NCBI GenBank assembly: GCA_963801715.1
Contig: CAWDGB010000015.1
Span: 1-64,000 of the forward strand
Direction of reading: 5' to 3'
DNA length: 64,000 nt
From: CAVVJA01 sp963801715
GTDB taxonomy: Bacteria > Actinomycetota > Actinomycetes > Mycobacteriales > Jatrophihabitantaceae
The notes under the pieces are model-generated. The model saw nothing but the letters and a program-made list of their open reading frames with translations. It did no database searches and was not told the origin of the DNA. Below, in pieces: positions 1 through 8,126 of the stretch. The position numbers were made by a program, and so were the translations under genes. The first letter of the stretch is position 1; each line of letters starts with the position of its first letter.

Positions 1-72
1 CGGCGCACCGTCAAACACCTCCCGCACCGCCTGATACCGCTGCTCCACCACCGCCAACTCCAGCAGCACCAC
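1..72 (-). CDS. IS481-family transposase, N-terminal fragment at window edge
   Basis: The minus strand opens at a GTG (72-70) with an AAGGGAG ribosome site just upstream and reads VVLLELAVVEQRYQAVREVF before running off the window. This matches the typical start of actinobacterial IS481-type DDE transposases, which begin with an ELAVVEQRY-like helix leading into a helix-turn-helix. Only about 24 residues are visible, so catalytic residues cannot be checked. The repeated GTGTCGCC motifs upstream (146-229) fit an element end. Family call from N-terminal resemblance only. Confidence 0.65.
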   Translation of the reverse strand, partial: MVLLELAVVEQRYQAVREVFDGAP

Positions 73-145
73 CGGCTCCCTTCGCCGCGACCAACATCGA
101 TCACGACGAACACAGCACCCACCAGCGCACCGAAGAAGCACCAGA

Positions 146-229
146 CGGTGTCAGACAGCTACCGGAACAGGTGTCGCCCACCGACCGGAACCGCGTCCAC
201 AAAGTGTCGCCCAGGAACCGAACACGACA
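146..229. mobile_element. Probable terminal region of the IS481-like element
   Basis: Three spaced copies of a GTGTC motif (148, 171, 204), two of them GTGTCGCCCA followed by ...GGAAC or ...GAAC, lie between the transposase start and position 229, where the minus strand reads TGTCGTGTTCGG. Such repeated sub-terminal motifs and a TGT end are what one expects upstream of an insertion-sequence transposase. The other end lies outside the window, so the inverted repeat cannot be confirmed. Confidence 0.4.
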
Positions 230-264
230 TGTCCAGCATGAACCGGACTCGCACACACCCGCGC

Positions 265-295
265 TGGCAACCATTGGCAACCAAATTGGCAACCA
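265..295 (+). repeat. Three iterated TGGCAACCA repeats left of the tRNA fragment
   Basis: TGGCAACCA occurs at 265-273, 275-283 and 287-295, spaced 10 and 12 bp, about one helical turn. It lies roughly 50 bp left of the tRNA-Ala 3' fragment. A single TTGGCAAG sits on the other side at 423-430. Iterated helical-phase repeats next to an attachment site are typical arm-type sites for a tyrosine integrase or excisionase. The motif differs from the GCGGAC repeats of the resident element, so these may belong to a second, related element. Inferred, not proven. Confidence 0.45.
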
Positions 296-343
296 GCCAG
301 AAATAGTTGATCAAGCAGATGCCTCTAGCCCTTTAAAAATGGA

Positions 344-386
344 TGGAGCTGAAGGGACTCGAACCCCTGACCCCCACACTGCCAGT
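344..386 (-). repeat. Left attachment site: displaced 3' end of tRNA-Ala
   Basis: This 43-bp segment matches 14487-14529, the 3' half of the intact tRNA-Ala(GGC), with one mismatch (A instead of G at 353). It carries the acceptor 3' strand, T arm and anticodon-loop side but no 5' half. This is the standard footprint left when an integrase targets a tRNA 3' end: one junction restores the tRNA and the other keeps the displaced 3' fragment. Confidence 0.85.
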
Positions 387-496
387 CCCCTCCTGGCTCC
401 CGTTGGTCGGGATCTGTTGATGTTGGCAAGTGCGTGAAACCCTTGTATTTACTCACCTCTGGCGAGGCCAGCACAGTTGGCTCGTGATGGCTGCCC

Positions 497-534
497 GCGG
501 ACGTTTGCGGACTTCTTGCGGACAGCTTGCGGAC
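497..534 (+). repeat. Left-end iterated GCGGAC arm-type sites
   Basis: GCGGAC begins at 497, 507, 518 and 529 (spacing 10, 11, 11), the last three in the wider context TTGCGGAC. The same motif with 11-bp spacing occurs at the other end of the element (14385-14412). Helically phased repeats near both ends, inside the att duplication, are the expected binding sites for integrase arm domains or an excisionase. The position in DNA that otherwise lacks genes supports a regulatory role. Confidence 0.6.
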
Positions 535-1194
535 TGATAAAGATCAACTCCCGGCTGGACGATGCCAGCCAACTGAACATGTCCGCGCCGCGGCTTGGCG
601 GCCCACCCGGCTGGGCGCGAGAGCCAAGCTTGACGAGAAGATGATCGAGCCACGCGTGACCGAGGGACCCACGGCGGGTGTCGCGATCAGAAAAGGGTGG
701 CGGTGTCACGCTCGCTCCTGTGTTACTCAGCGTGACACCTTGGCCGGGACGTCGCCTCCGAGAACCGTCTCGATATCGAGCATGTGCCCGGTGTGAAAAG
801 GCCGCCCAGATCGATTGTTCAGTCACGGTCGCGAAGGTTGTGCCTACAAACGGACGGCCGACATCTGATCGTCGCGGCCGCACTGTTGATATCGGTCAAC
901 GAGGTGTCCCGCCGATGAATTACTCGAGGCGGGTGCCTGAGCCCCCGAGTGGCCGCCCGCCGGATTCTTGCCCGGTTGGTGGACGAGCACCCTCGCCCCA
1001 GCGACATCGAAGAAGGATCGGTGATCCAGCCACGTCACCTGACAGGCCCGCGGCCAGTCCGCCCGAATACGCTTGTTTCACGGCGTGAGCGGGCATCGGC
1101 CCAGTGCCCGGTCGCGTGCGCCTTCCGGTTACGTTCGGTGGCGGCAACCCACGCGGAGCCGGCATGTTACGCGACCGGTCGGCTGTCCCACGAA
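535..1194. other. No convincing gene, left part of the element
   Basis: I find only short overlapping reading frames on both strands with no recognisable domain, no convincing ribosome site and no consistent frame. The region is probably decayed or non-coding DNA between the left arm sites and the broken oxidoreductase gene. Confidence 0.4.
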
Positions 1195-2159
1195 TTAGAT
1201 CGTGATTGCGATGCGACCGGTGTTGGGTGCGCTTTCGAGGTAGCGGACGGCGTCGGCGGTCTCGGTCAGTGGGTAGGTCCGGTCGATCACCGGCGTGACC
1301 TTTCCGGCGTCGATGAGAAGGTTTAGCAGGAGCAGATCCGAGTGTGTTCCTTGACGATGAACGTGCCCAGCTTCTGCCGCACGAACGGCGACATCAGGCT
1401 CGCCCAGAGCTGCCGGTGATACCCCGGTCCACCGGTCACCCTCGCCGCCGACGATGACGAGCCTGCCCCGCGGTGTGAGGGCGCGCCGCAGCCGGGACAC
1501 CGGGTTGTCGCCGCCGATGTCGATGATGAGGTCGTACTGCCGGTCGCCGCCGGCGAAGTCCTCATGGGTGTAGTCGACGACGTGGTCGGCGCCGAGCGAG
1601 CGGACCATCTCGACGTTGCGCGTGCTGCACACGCCGGTCACCTCGGCACCGAAGGCCTTGGCGAGCTGCACGGCGAAGGTCCCCACGGCGCCGGACGCGC
1701 CGACGACGAGCACCTGCTGGCCGGGCTGCACCTTCCCGTGGTCGCGCAGCGCCTGGAGGGCGGCGAAGCCTGCGTAGGGGGTCACGGCGGCCTGCTCGAA
1801 AGTGAGGCTGGTCGGGTTCGGCGCCAGCTTGTCCTGCCGGACCCGGGCGTACTCGGCGTACGCGCCCCGGCAGGTGCCATACACCTGTTCGCCCGGCTGG
1901 AAGCCGGCGACGTCCTTGCCGACCGCTTCGACACGCCCCGCGACGTTGGTCCCGGGACCCGGGTCCTCGGTGCGCGCAGCCCGAAGCCGAGGATGCGCAT
2001 GAGGTACGGCTGACCGGTCATGAAGTGCCAGGCGCCCAGGTCCACGCCAGCGGCGACGACCCGGACCAGCACGTCCTCGGGACCGAACTCGGGGCGCGCG
2101 ACGTCACGGACGTCCAGTACGTCCGCGGACCCATACGTGTCCTGCACGATCGCCTTCAT
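1195..2159 (-). pseudogene. Zinc-type alcohol dehydrogenase / quinone oxidoreductase, frame-broken
   Basis: Read across frames, this is a full-length NAD(P)-dependent medium-chain dehydrogenase of about 320 residues. It starts MKAIVQDTYGSADVL, has the GroES-like N-terminal half, a Rossmann stretch VLVVGASGAVGTFAVQLAK, and ends GRIAITI. Three frame changes are visible, near 1965, 1425 and 1345; between 1425 and 1345 the other frame carries the expected LWASLMSPFVRQKL stretch. No large segment is missing, so it may be an intact gene with sequence errors. No zinc-ligand region is evident, so quinone-oxidoreductase-like is the better name. Substrate unknown. Confidence 0.75.
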
Positions 2160-2183
2160 CCGACCCCACCTCGCCATTTCATC

Positions 2184-2366
2184 CTGCATCGACCGCACGC
2201 GGCCGGTGTGCCCGTCACCGCCCGCGGGTTCGGGCAGGTTAGCGCCGAGACATTGGCGGCCCTCCCTCGCAGCCAGATCACAGTGTGCCCCACCATCGGC
2301 GTGGACCCGAGTCTGATGAAGGAACCGCCGCCGGCGCTCAAGGCGATGATCGACCGGCGGACGTGA
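2184..2366 (+). pseudogene. Amidohydrolase C-terminal remnant with internal deletion
   Basis: The plus strand reads HRPHAAGVPVTARGFG and then directly SAETLAALPRSQITVCPTIG, ending PPALKAMIDRRT before a stop. In imidazolonepropionase-like amidohydrolases the AGVPVTAH strand and the TVCPT strand are separated by a metal-binding segment that is absent here. It looks like a stub with an in-frame deletion. There is no start codon or upstream domain. It lies opposite the start of the neighbouring oxidoreductase. Confidence 0.4.
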
Positions 2367-2397
2367 CCGCGTAACAGCTGCCGCAGGACCGCGGGCG

Positions 2398-3114
2398 TCA
2401 TCGGCTGCCTGCTGGCCGATGAAACTCCGCCCGCCAGCCCTTCTCGCCGGGTCGGCCGGGCGCGGGCAGCAGTTCGACGCGCACCGGCACCAGCCCGTCG
2501 GTGGCGAAGGCGTCGATCTCGTTCTGCCGTAGCGGCCACGGCGGAACGGGGCTTTCCGGCACGTCGGGCTGGTGAGCGGCGGCGAGGACGAGCAGGGTGC
2601 CCTCGGCAGCGACCAGGCCGGTGATGTTCTCGATGGCCTGCCGTCTCGGCGGGTCCGGGAGGGCCTGCACCGTGATGATCTCGACCACCAGGCCAAAGGC
2701 GTGCCACCAGGCTGCCGGCAGGGCGAGCAGGTCGGCCACCTGGTAGTGGACCGTGGTGTGCGGGAAGCGCTGCCCGGCGAGTCGGATCGCGGTGGCGGAG
2801 ATGTCGAACCCGGTGGTGTCGAACCCGAGCCGGGCGGTGTATTCGGCATCGGCGCCAAGCCCGCAACCGACCACCACCGCGCGGCCGCCTTCCCCGCGGA
2901 TGTTGCGGCGCTGCGCCCAGTCGACGAACAGCGGGTGCGGGTCACGCCGGCTCCACGGCACCGCCACCCGCCCGCTGGCCCCAGCGGCATACAACTGCTC
3001 GAACCAGCCGGTGGCATCTCCCGCGGCCAGGGCCCGCGAGGCAAGCCGGTCCGCTTCCTCCTCCCAATTGATCGACTCACCCGGGCCGGCCGGACCTGAC
3101 CCCGTCACGCCCAC
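2398..3114 (-). CDS. Class I SAM-dependent methyltransferase
   Basis: A 238-residue protein with the AdoMet-binding glycine motif VVVGCGLGADAEYTARLG (about residues 80-97) followed by the acidic strand GFDTTGFDIS that contacts the ribose, and a later AEGTLLVLAAA strand. The overall pattern resembles small-molecule methyltransferases of the thiopurine/tellurite (TPMT-like) type. The start used is GTG 3114; a start a few codons inside is possible. It is one of the few uninterrupted genes in the element and is probably cargo. Substrate not predictable. Confidence 0.8.
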   Translation of the reverse strand: MGVTGSGPAGPGESINWEEEADRLASRALAAGDATGWFEQLYAAGASGRVAVPWSRRDPHPLFVDWAQRRNIRGEGGRAVVVGCGLGADAEYTARLGFDTTGFDISATAIRLAGQRFPHTTVHYQVADLLALPAAWWHAFGLVVEIITVQALPDPPRRQAIENITGLVAAEGTLLVLAAAHQPDVPESPVPPWPLRQNEIDAFATDGLVPVRVELLPAPGRPGEKGWRAEFHRPAGSR

Positions 3115-4317
3115 GCCCCCACAACACGCGACGAGCCGGCGGCTAGCTCAACGGCCGACATCCAGCGCATGGAGCGAACCGCCACCGCGGTTGTCATGCC
3201 CGGCAGGTTACGGCCAACCACCAACGCAGGCGGCCTCACAAACGGGCTTGGGTGATGGCACGGCCTCAAGCCTTGCTCCGCCCGCGAAACCGACTCTTCA
3301 AGATCATTTATCCGCTCGAAGTTGAGGAGCCCCTATTTCTCAACGACTTCGGCAACTAAGCGGCTCCAAGCCCGCTTTGCGCCTCGGACCGCAGTGTGCG
3401 CCGCGCTCGCGCTCACCCATCCGGCCCGCACGCCGCAGTTCGGCGGTGGTGACGCGGCCGCGCAACGTCACTGAAGCGCCCCGGCAAGTCCGGAGGCTCC
3501 GGAAACTCCGGTGCGCTTCAAGATGCCGCGGACATGCCGGTGACAGACCAGTTCGGTAAGCGCACCGGAAAGCCTACGAGCCCATCGTCGCAACCGAAAG
3601 GAACGCGCTCCTCGCCGCTGATGACCCGTGTCTGCCAGATGACGGTGATCGTCTGAGTAGGCGTGATGTCGCTGCAGCTGCAGCCGGCGCTGACGCGACC
3701 GGGCCCGGTTCCGCTGCCGGTGTTGGCTACGATCCCGTCAGGACACCACTGCGACAAGGCCCCACGTCGGGGCCCCAGCTCCACAGGAGATCCTCGACTC
3801 CTAGGCATGCACGCTTCGGCATGTCCCTGCGCTACGCGTTGCACGGCACAAATCGATCTGAGCGGCAAGCACCGCAGCCGTAGATCGACGGCCAGAGAAT
3901 CCCTCGGATCAATACATGGGGGACGAGCGTGCCCGCGATGACCGCGCCGATCGCCTGGGTGGCTGGAAATCTGTCACATGGGTTGAACTGGGACTTTGTC
4001 GGCTGGTTGGTGCTCGTTGAGCAGGTTGCTCTGTACGGTTCGGCGTGCGGTCAGCTGGGGTTGGCGTTGGCCACACCGGCGGTCAATGAAGTCGCTGAGC
4101 GCGGGCGCATCATGCTTGCCGTGGATGTCTGGGACGACGACCTTGACGGTCACCTTGTTGAGGTGGGTCAAGCGCCCATCGCGCCAACGGGCCGCTCAGC
4201 AGCGCCGATGTCGCGGCCGCCCGCCTGAGTGCGCTTGCTGGCGCCGTGTCCTCAACAAGGCGAACCAATGGCGAGAGCCTTGGCTACTCGTGACTTGGCA
4301 GTGAGCTCACCAACGCC
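3115..4317. other. No recognisable gene, 1.2 kb
   Basis: Several short open frames exist, including minus-strand frames at 3518-3868 and 3974-4171 and a plus-strand frame at 3929-4228. None has a domain I recognise or a clear ribosome site, and the two strands are open over each other. The segment is most likely decayed cargo of the integrated element. Confidence 0.35.
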
Positions 4318-4749
4318 GTGACATGCCCCCGGAGAGTGATCGCCGAATGCATAACGAGCCGCCATGACCGGTCCTTGAGCGCTACCCTGCCCCGCGTGGG
4401 GGAACCGGTGCTGGATCGGCACGTCAACGTTGCGCAGCTGTGGCAACTGGCCTGTGAGGCGGCCCGGAAAGGCGAGAAGTGGGGCCAGCGCAAGAAGTCG
4501 GTGAGCGACGCCATGGAGAGCTACTACACCCAGCTGCGACGTGACAAGCGCGGCGCCAAACAGTGGGTGGCTGCGGTCGTTGACGTCCTGGGGTTCTTCG
4601 ACCCGTCAGCTGATTGGCGTGCTGTCGAGGTAGGCCTGCAAATGCTCGACCAGGCAGACGGGGATGTCACCGGTGTCGGTGCTGAACTGCAGCGGCTCGA
4701 GATCGTGCCGGCCTCGTCGACGAAGAACTCTCTGTTCAAGAGCGTGTAG
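4318..4749 (+). CDS. Hypothetical protein
   Basis: Up to 143 residues. From about residue 36 onward the composition looks like a real alpha-helical protein (AQLWQLACEAARKGEKWG, then SVSDAMESYYTQLRRDKRGA), ending in STKNSLFKSV. I do not recognise the family. The start is uncertain: ATG 4318 is used here, but the first 25 residues look arginine-rich and non-native, and a GTG near 4396 may be the real start. No neighbours give a functional clue. Confidence 0.4.
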   Translation: MTCPRRVIAECITSRHDRSLSATLPRVGEPVLDRHVNVAQLWQLACEAARKGEKWGQRKKSVSDAMESYYTQLRRDKRGAKQWVAAVVDVLGFFDPSADWRAVEVGLQMLDQADGDVTGVGAELQRLEIVPASSTKNSLFKSV

Positions 4750-5123
4750 CGCCGACCAGCCCGAACGGCCGGAGGCTCAACGCCCTCCGTGACGGTTGTC
4801 GCCTGTCGGCGCAATTTGCGGACGGATGGCCGCCTCGGACGCGCAGCGCCTCGCGCTCGGTCGAGCTGCACGCGTGGACGACTTGAAGAAGGCGTCAGCG
4901 GGTGCTGGTGCTGGTGAGGCGGCCGCTATCAAGCTCGCCCGGGTTGGAAGCGCCTGGTTCGAGTTAGACCTCTTAGCTTAGGTGTTGCAGAGCTGGAGCT
5001 CGACGACATCGAACACGTCGTCACCTTCTTCTGCGACGCGGGCGATAAGTCTTGGAACACCAACTCGAGGAACCCTTCCCACGCTGCAGGAACCGTCACG
5101 CCGACAGGGCCCTGTCAGGGAGC

Positions 5124-5363
5124 CTAGGTCGCCAGAGGCCAGTGCGGATACTTCGCTGCACGGTCCTGGAAGGACAAAATGGCGGGATTGTGGATGACCC
5201 CGTCCCGGATCTCGATGGCCCGACGAATGGTGGGTCCGCGTCCCAGGCGTCGGGTCCGCTCAGGACCGTGCGAAGGAAGGGAAGCAGCGCCTCGCTGATC
5301 TCCCGGGTCGCGGAGTTCCACAGGTACGAGGGGCTGTGGTCGACGGCGTAGTAGAGCACGTTC
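5124..5363 (-). pseudogene. Alanine dehydrogenase/PNT-family enzyme, C-terminal stub
   Basis: The minus strand reads NVLYYAVDHSPSYLWNSATR and then, after a frame change near 5235, TIRRAIEIRDGVIHNPAILS to a TAG at 5124. This is the C-terminal end of NAD-dependent dehydrogenases of the alanine dehydrogenase / N5-(carboxyethyl)ornithine synthase type. The N-terminal catalytic and Rossmann parts are missing; homology stops at about 5363, exactly where an oppositely oriented NarK fragment begins. Non-functional. Confidence 0.65.
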
Positions 5364-5576
5364 GGCGCCGTCACAGGCATCGTCGGTGCGGCCGGCGGAC
5401 TCGGCGGATTCTTCCCACCGATGGTCATGGGGGCCACCTACGACCAGGCGGACAACAACTACACGGTGGGGCTGGGCCTGCTGTGCCTCACCGCGGTCAT
5501 CGCGTTCATCTTCGTGCTCGTATTCCTCAAGCGAGAACCGTCAGCCGAACGGGTTAGCTCGCCTGTCAGGCGTTGA
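5361..5576 (+). pseudogene. NarK nitrate/nitrite transporter, C-terminal stub
   Basis: The plus strand encodes FGAVTGIVGAAGGLGGFFPP followed by a final membrane helix GLGLLCLTAVIAFIFVLVFL and a stop at 5574-5576. VTGIVGAAGGLGGFFPP is close to the nitrate signature of the NNP branch of the major facilitator superfamily. Only the last 70 or so residues of a roughly 450-residue transporter remain. It is back to back with the dehydrogenase stub, so one deletion probably removed both 5' halves. Confidence 0.7.
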
Positions 5577-5620
5577 CGCGAAGACCGATGTCGGTTGCTG
5601 CCCACTCGTCCGGACCCGGC

Positions 5621-5775
5621 CTAACAACTGGTCCCGGCACCGTCACGGCCATGGTTTGCCACGCGATTCGCCCTGTAATTCAAGACTCTGGACAGCAGGA
5701 CCATGGCCATAGGGATCTCAACCAGTATTCCGGAGGTCGTCCAGACAGACCTGATTGCGGGCGGGGCGCTCACGT
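5621..5775 (-). pseudogene. DUF6326-like membrane protein, C-terminal stub
   Basis: Immediately downstream of the DUF4386 gene, the minus strand encodes GILVEIPMAMVLLSRVLNYR and ends ANHGRDGAGTSC. The MEIPMAMVLLSRVLPYRANR stretch is characteristic of DUF6326 proteins, which are often encoded next to DUF4386 genes. The first membrane segments are missing and the last part is not family-like, so this is a remnant. Confidence 0.45.
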
Positions 5776-5778
5776 CAG

Positions 5779-6465
5779 TCAGGTGCTCGCGCGCGAGCGG
5801 ACGGTCGCGGTGGAGGCGAACCCGCGGGCGATCAGCCAGATGCCGAACGTCAGCTCGAACAATCCACCGGGGATGGCGCCGACGAGCCCGGCGCCCGCGA
5901 CGCCGAACAGATCCAGCAGTGTGCCCCCGGCGAAGCACGCGTAGCCGATGAAACCCCAGACAGCTAGGAAACGCGGAACGAGTCCGGTGCGGAAGAGCAG
6001 AGCGCAGAAGAAGAGGCTTCCGATAGCGAGCCCGGCCTCGGCGACGTTGTAGAAGACGGAATTCGCGTGGATGGCGGCCGCGGAGTCGGCGACGACGATG
6101 AGGCTCACGACACCGATGGCCAGAACGACGCCCTCGAAGATCCGCGAGCCCAGGTAGCCCGCAGCTATGGCCTTGTTGTGGGGTCGCAGGATCGGGAACA
6201 TCAGGACACCGATGCCGATCACGAATGCCGAGTTGAGCAGCATCAGCGCGGCGCCGGTGACGAACAACGCGGTGGAGCCGCTGCGGTCATCGGAGCGGAC
6301 GATGCCCGTCGCTATGAGGTTGCCTACGCCATATGCCAAGAAGCCCGCAAGGAAAAGGATCCCAACGATTCGGGCGGTCCGACGCACGCTGGAGTCCGGG
6401 CGAACGACTGGCGGGGAGGTCGAGTGGTTGGAGGCGGGTATCGGGTCCACGCGCAAAATGGCCAT
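5779..6465 (-). CDS. DUF4386 family membrane protein
   Basis: A 228-residue protein with about six hydrophobic segments, starting after a short polar N-terminus with RTARIVGILFLAGFLAYGVG and including LGSRIFEGVVLAIGVVSLIV and LFRTGLVPRFLAVWGFIGYA. The pattern, especially the RIFEG and GLVPRFLAVWG motifs, is that of DUF4386, whose function is unknown. The gene is uninterrupted and starts at ATG 6465. Its usual partner (DUF6326) follows as a stub. Confidence 0.75.
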   Translation of the reverse strand: MAILRVDPIPASNHSTSPPVVRPDSSVRRTARIVGILFLAGFLAYGVGNLIATGIVRSDDRSGSTALFVTGAALMLLNSAFVIGIGVLMFPILRPHNKAIAAGYLGSRIFEGVVLAIGVVSLIVVADSAAAIHANSVFYNVAEAGLAIGSLFFCALLFRTGLVPRFLAVWGFIGYACFAGGTLLDLFGVAGAGLVGAIPGGLFELTFGIWLIARGFASTATVRSRAST

Positions 6466-6767
6466 GGTCAGTCATCCAGTCCGCAAAATGCGACGTCTTG
6501 CGTCGGAAGTGGACGGTGCCCGGGAGCCGCCAGCGGCGCGATGACTACTACCACAAACCACACTACACCCGACACCCGGCTGATCGGCAGTACTGGAGCC
6601 GCCGAAGGCGAGCTACGGACCGGCAGGCAGCGGCCCGGCGACGAGGGCCATCGTGATCTTCGCGTGCCACTCGCGTGCGACAAGGCGCGGACCGAGAGGG
6701 GTTGGAGGGGGCCACCGGGCGCAGCTCCGCGAGCACAACGAGGACGCCCCAGCCCTGCGGCGATCCT

Positions 6768-6809
6768 TCTTCCAAGCTGGTCATGCGGGTTCGATTCCCG
6801 TCACCCGCT
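6768..6809 (+). tRNA. tRNA-Gly(TCC) 3' fragment, not a working tRNA
   Basis: Positions 6769-6809 read as the 3' half of tRNA-Gly(TCC): anticodon loop CTTCCAA, a T arm of GCGGG-TTCGATT-CCCGT, acceptor strand CACCCGC and a discriminator T. There is no matching 5' half upstream. A truncated tyrosine integrase ends 93 bp to the right. Taken together this looks like an attachment-site remnant of a second element that used a tRNA-Gly gene. Confidence 0.7.
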
Positions 6810-6901
6810 CCCACAGAGACGTGCAGGTCAGGCACCACACCCCCGGCGTGAACCTTCGTCGTTTCTCGCCTCTGGATCATCCGCCTGCGATTCGCGCGCG
6901 A

Positions 6902-7477
6902 TTAGCTCGACGGCTGGCCGGCATCGCCGCCGGTGTCACGGTGGCTCTGGATCAGCGCTTCGAGACGGTCCGCGATCTTGCGATCCGCACCTTGTGTCTT
7001 GTGCTGGTAGATCAGCGCGGCTCGCATGCTGTCGTGGCCCATGCGCGTCATCAGGTCGCGCAGGGAAGCCCCCGACATGGCTGCGAACGTGTTGCCCGTG
7101 TGTCGCAGGTCGTGGAAGTGCAGCCCCGGCGCGCCGATCGCGGCCACGTTCTCGACCCAGCGCACCCGCTTGTTGAAGTTCCCCCTGTGCAGCGGGCCGC
7201 CCTTGTCGCCGGCGAACACCAGCGCACCCCCATCATCGGCGACGTTCTTGGCCAGGTGCTCGGCAAGCAGCTCCATGATCGGGCCCGGCAGGGCGACCGC
7301 CCGGGTGCTCGCCCTCGACTTGGGCGCTCCACGCACGACCTCGCCACTGTACCGGCGAGTGAAGCCCGTACTCACCCGCACCACACCCTCAGCCGTGTCG
7401 ACGTCGCAGCGGCGCAGAGCCGTCGCCTCGCCCCAACCACACCAGGAGTTGCCGGGCGCACACGTAGAGTGCAACAC
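6902..7477 (-). pseudogene. Truncated tyrosine recombinase (integrase), catalytic domain only
   Basis: About 190 residues covering the catalytic domain: the first catalytic Arg region WGEATALRRCDVD, the box FHDLRHTGNTFAAMSG with HxxR, GHDSMRAALIYQHKT with the second His and the nucleophile Tyr, then ALIQSHRDTGGD to the stop. The N-terminal arm-binding and core-binding domains (about 200 residues) are absent; upstream DNA shows no continuation. It is distinct from the intact integrase at 13313. Proximity to the tRNA-Gly fragment supports a separate, older insertion. Confidence 0.75.
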
Positions 7478-8126
7478 CGTCAGGGTCTTTCGTTCAGCAG
7501 CTTGGTCGCCGCTGATCGTGAAGGCCCTGACGCCTTCTACCCCGCTGACACCCCGCAGACAGCGAAGCCCTCAACCACGCTCATCTGGGAAGGGCCGGTT
7601 AAGCCGGTAATCGCGACTACATCCCGGCTGCATATTGCGTCTTGAGTCCGGGCGAATCTGCGATGGTTCAACGCGATGCCGCTGGATTGCTTGTTCGGGT
7701 GAGGCCGTCAGGCGGTCGAGAATTCGGCTCTTTGCAGTGGTCCGAACACGCAATTTGGAGGGCTGCCGATGCAACTTCGCCGACGCCGTCGAGCGGAAGT
7801 GCAACGGTCAGTCGGCGGCCGCGACGCCACGCGCATCCCGTCGTTTACGGTCGTCACCTGGCCTCGCACTGCCGTCTCGTTTCCACCAGCCACGTCTCGC
7901 CTTGTGCGAGCTCTAGCCATACGACCGCCCTCCCCGAATTCTCAACAGCCCTTCCAATGACGCCGAATATCTATTACCAACGGCAACCGTGTCTAACCAA
8001 CAATTCCCAAGTCTTTACTCAATGCGGCACGCATGCTACCAATTAGGTAGCCGAAAAATGCGGTGCTAGGTGACCCGGAAATGCATTGTTGGATGTTATT
8101 GGCTGTTATTGGAAATGGTTGAGTAA
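7478..8126. other. Non-coding, AT-richer segment upstream of the relaxase gene
   Basis: No credible gene. The last 150 bp before the relaxase start are clearly lower in GC than the surroundings and hold short direct repeats (8094-8112). Transfer origins of MobF systems usually lie just upstream of the relaxase gene, so this is the most likely place for a former oriT; I cannot identify a nick site. Confidence 0.35.
8094..8112 (+). repeat. Direct repeat TGTTATTGG x2 before the relaxase start
   Basis: TGTTATTGG occurs at 8094-8102 and 8104-8112, a 10-bp phase, within a locally AT-rich stretch 15-33 bp before the relaxase ATG. Possible relaxase or regulator binding site, or part of an oriT. Confidence 0.4.

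Noticed and set aside
1564..2013. Plus-strand open frame over the oxidoreductase gene
   Set aside because: It is antisense to recognisable dehydrogenase motifs and its own product shows no domain.
6473..6490. Another TTGCGGACT copy as an arm-type site
   Set aside because: Single copy without phasing, in the upstream region of the DUF4386 gene.
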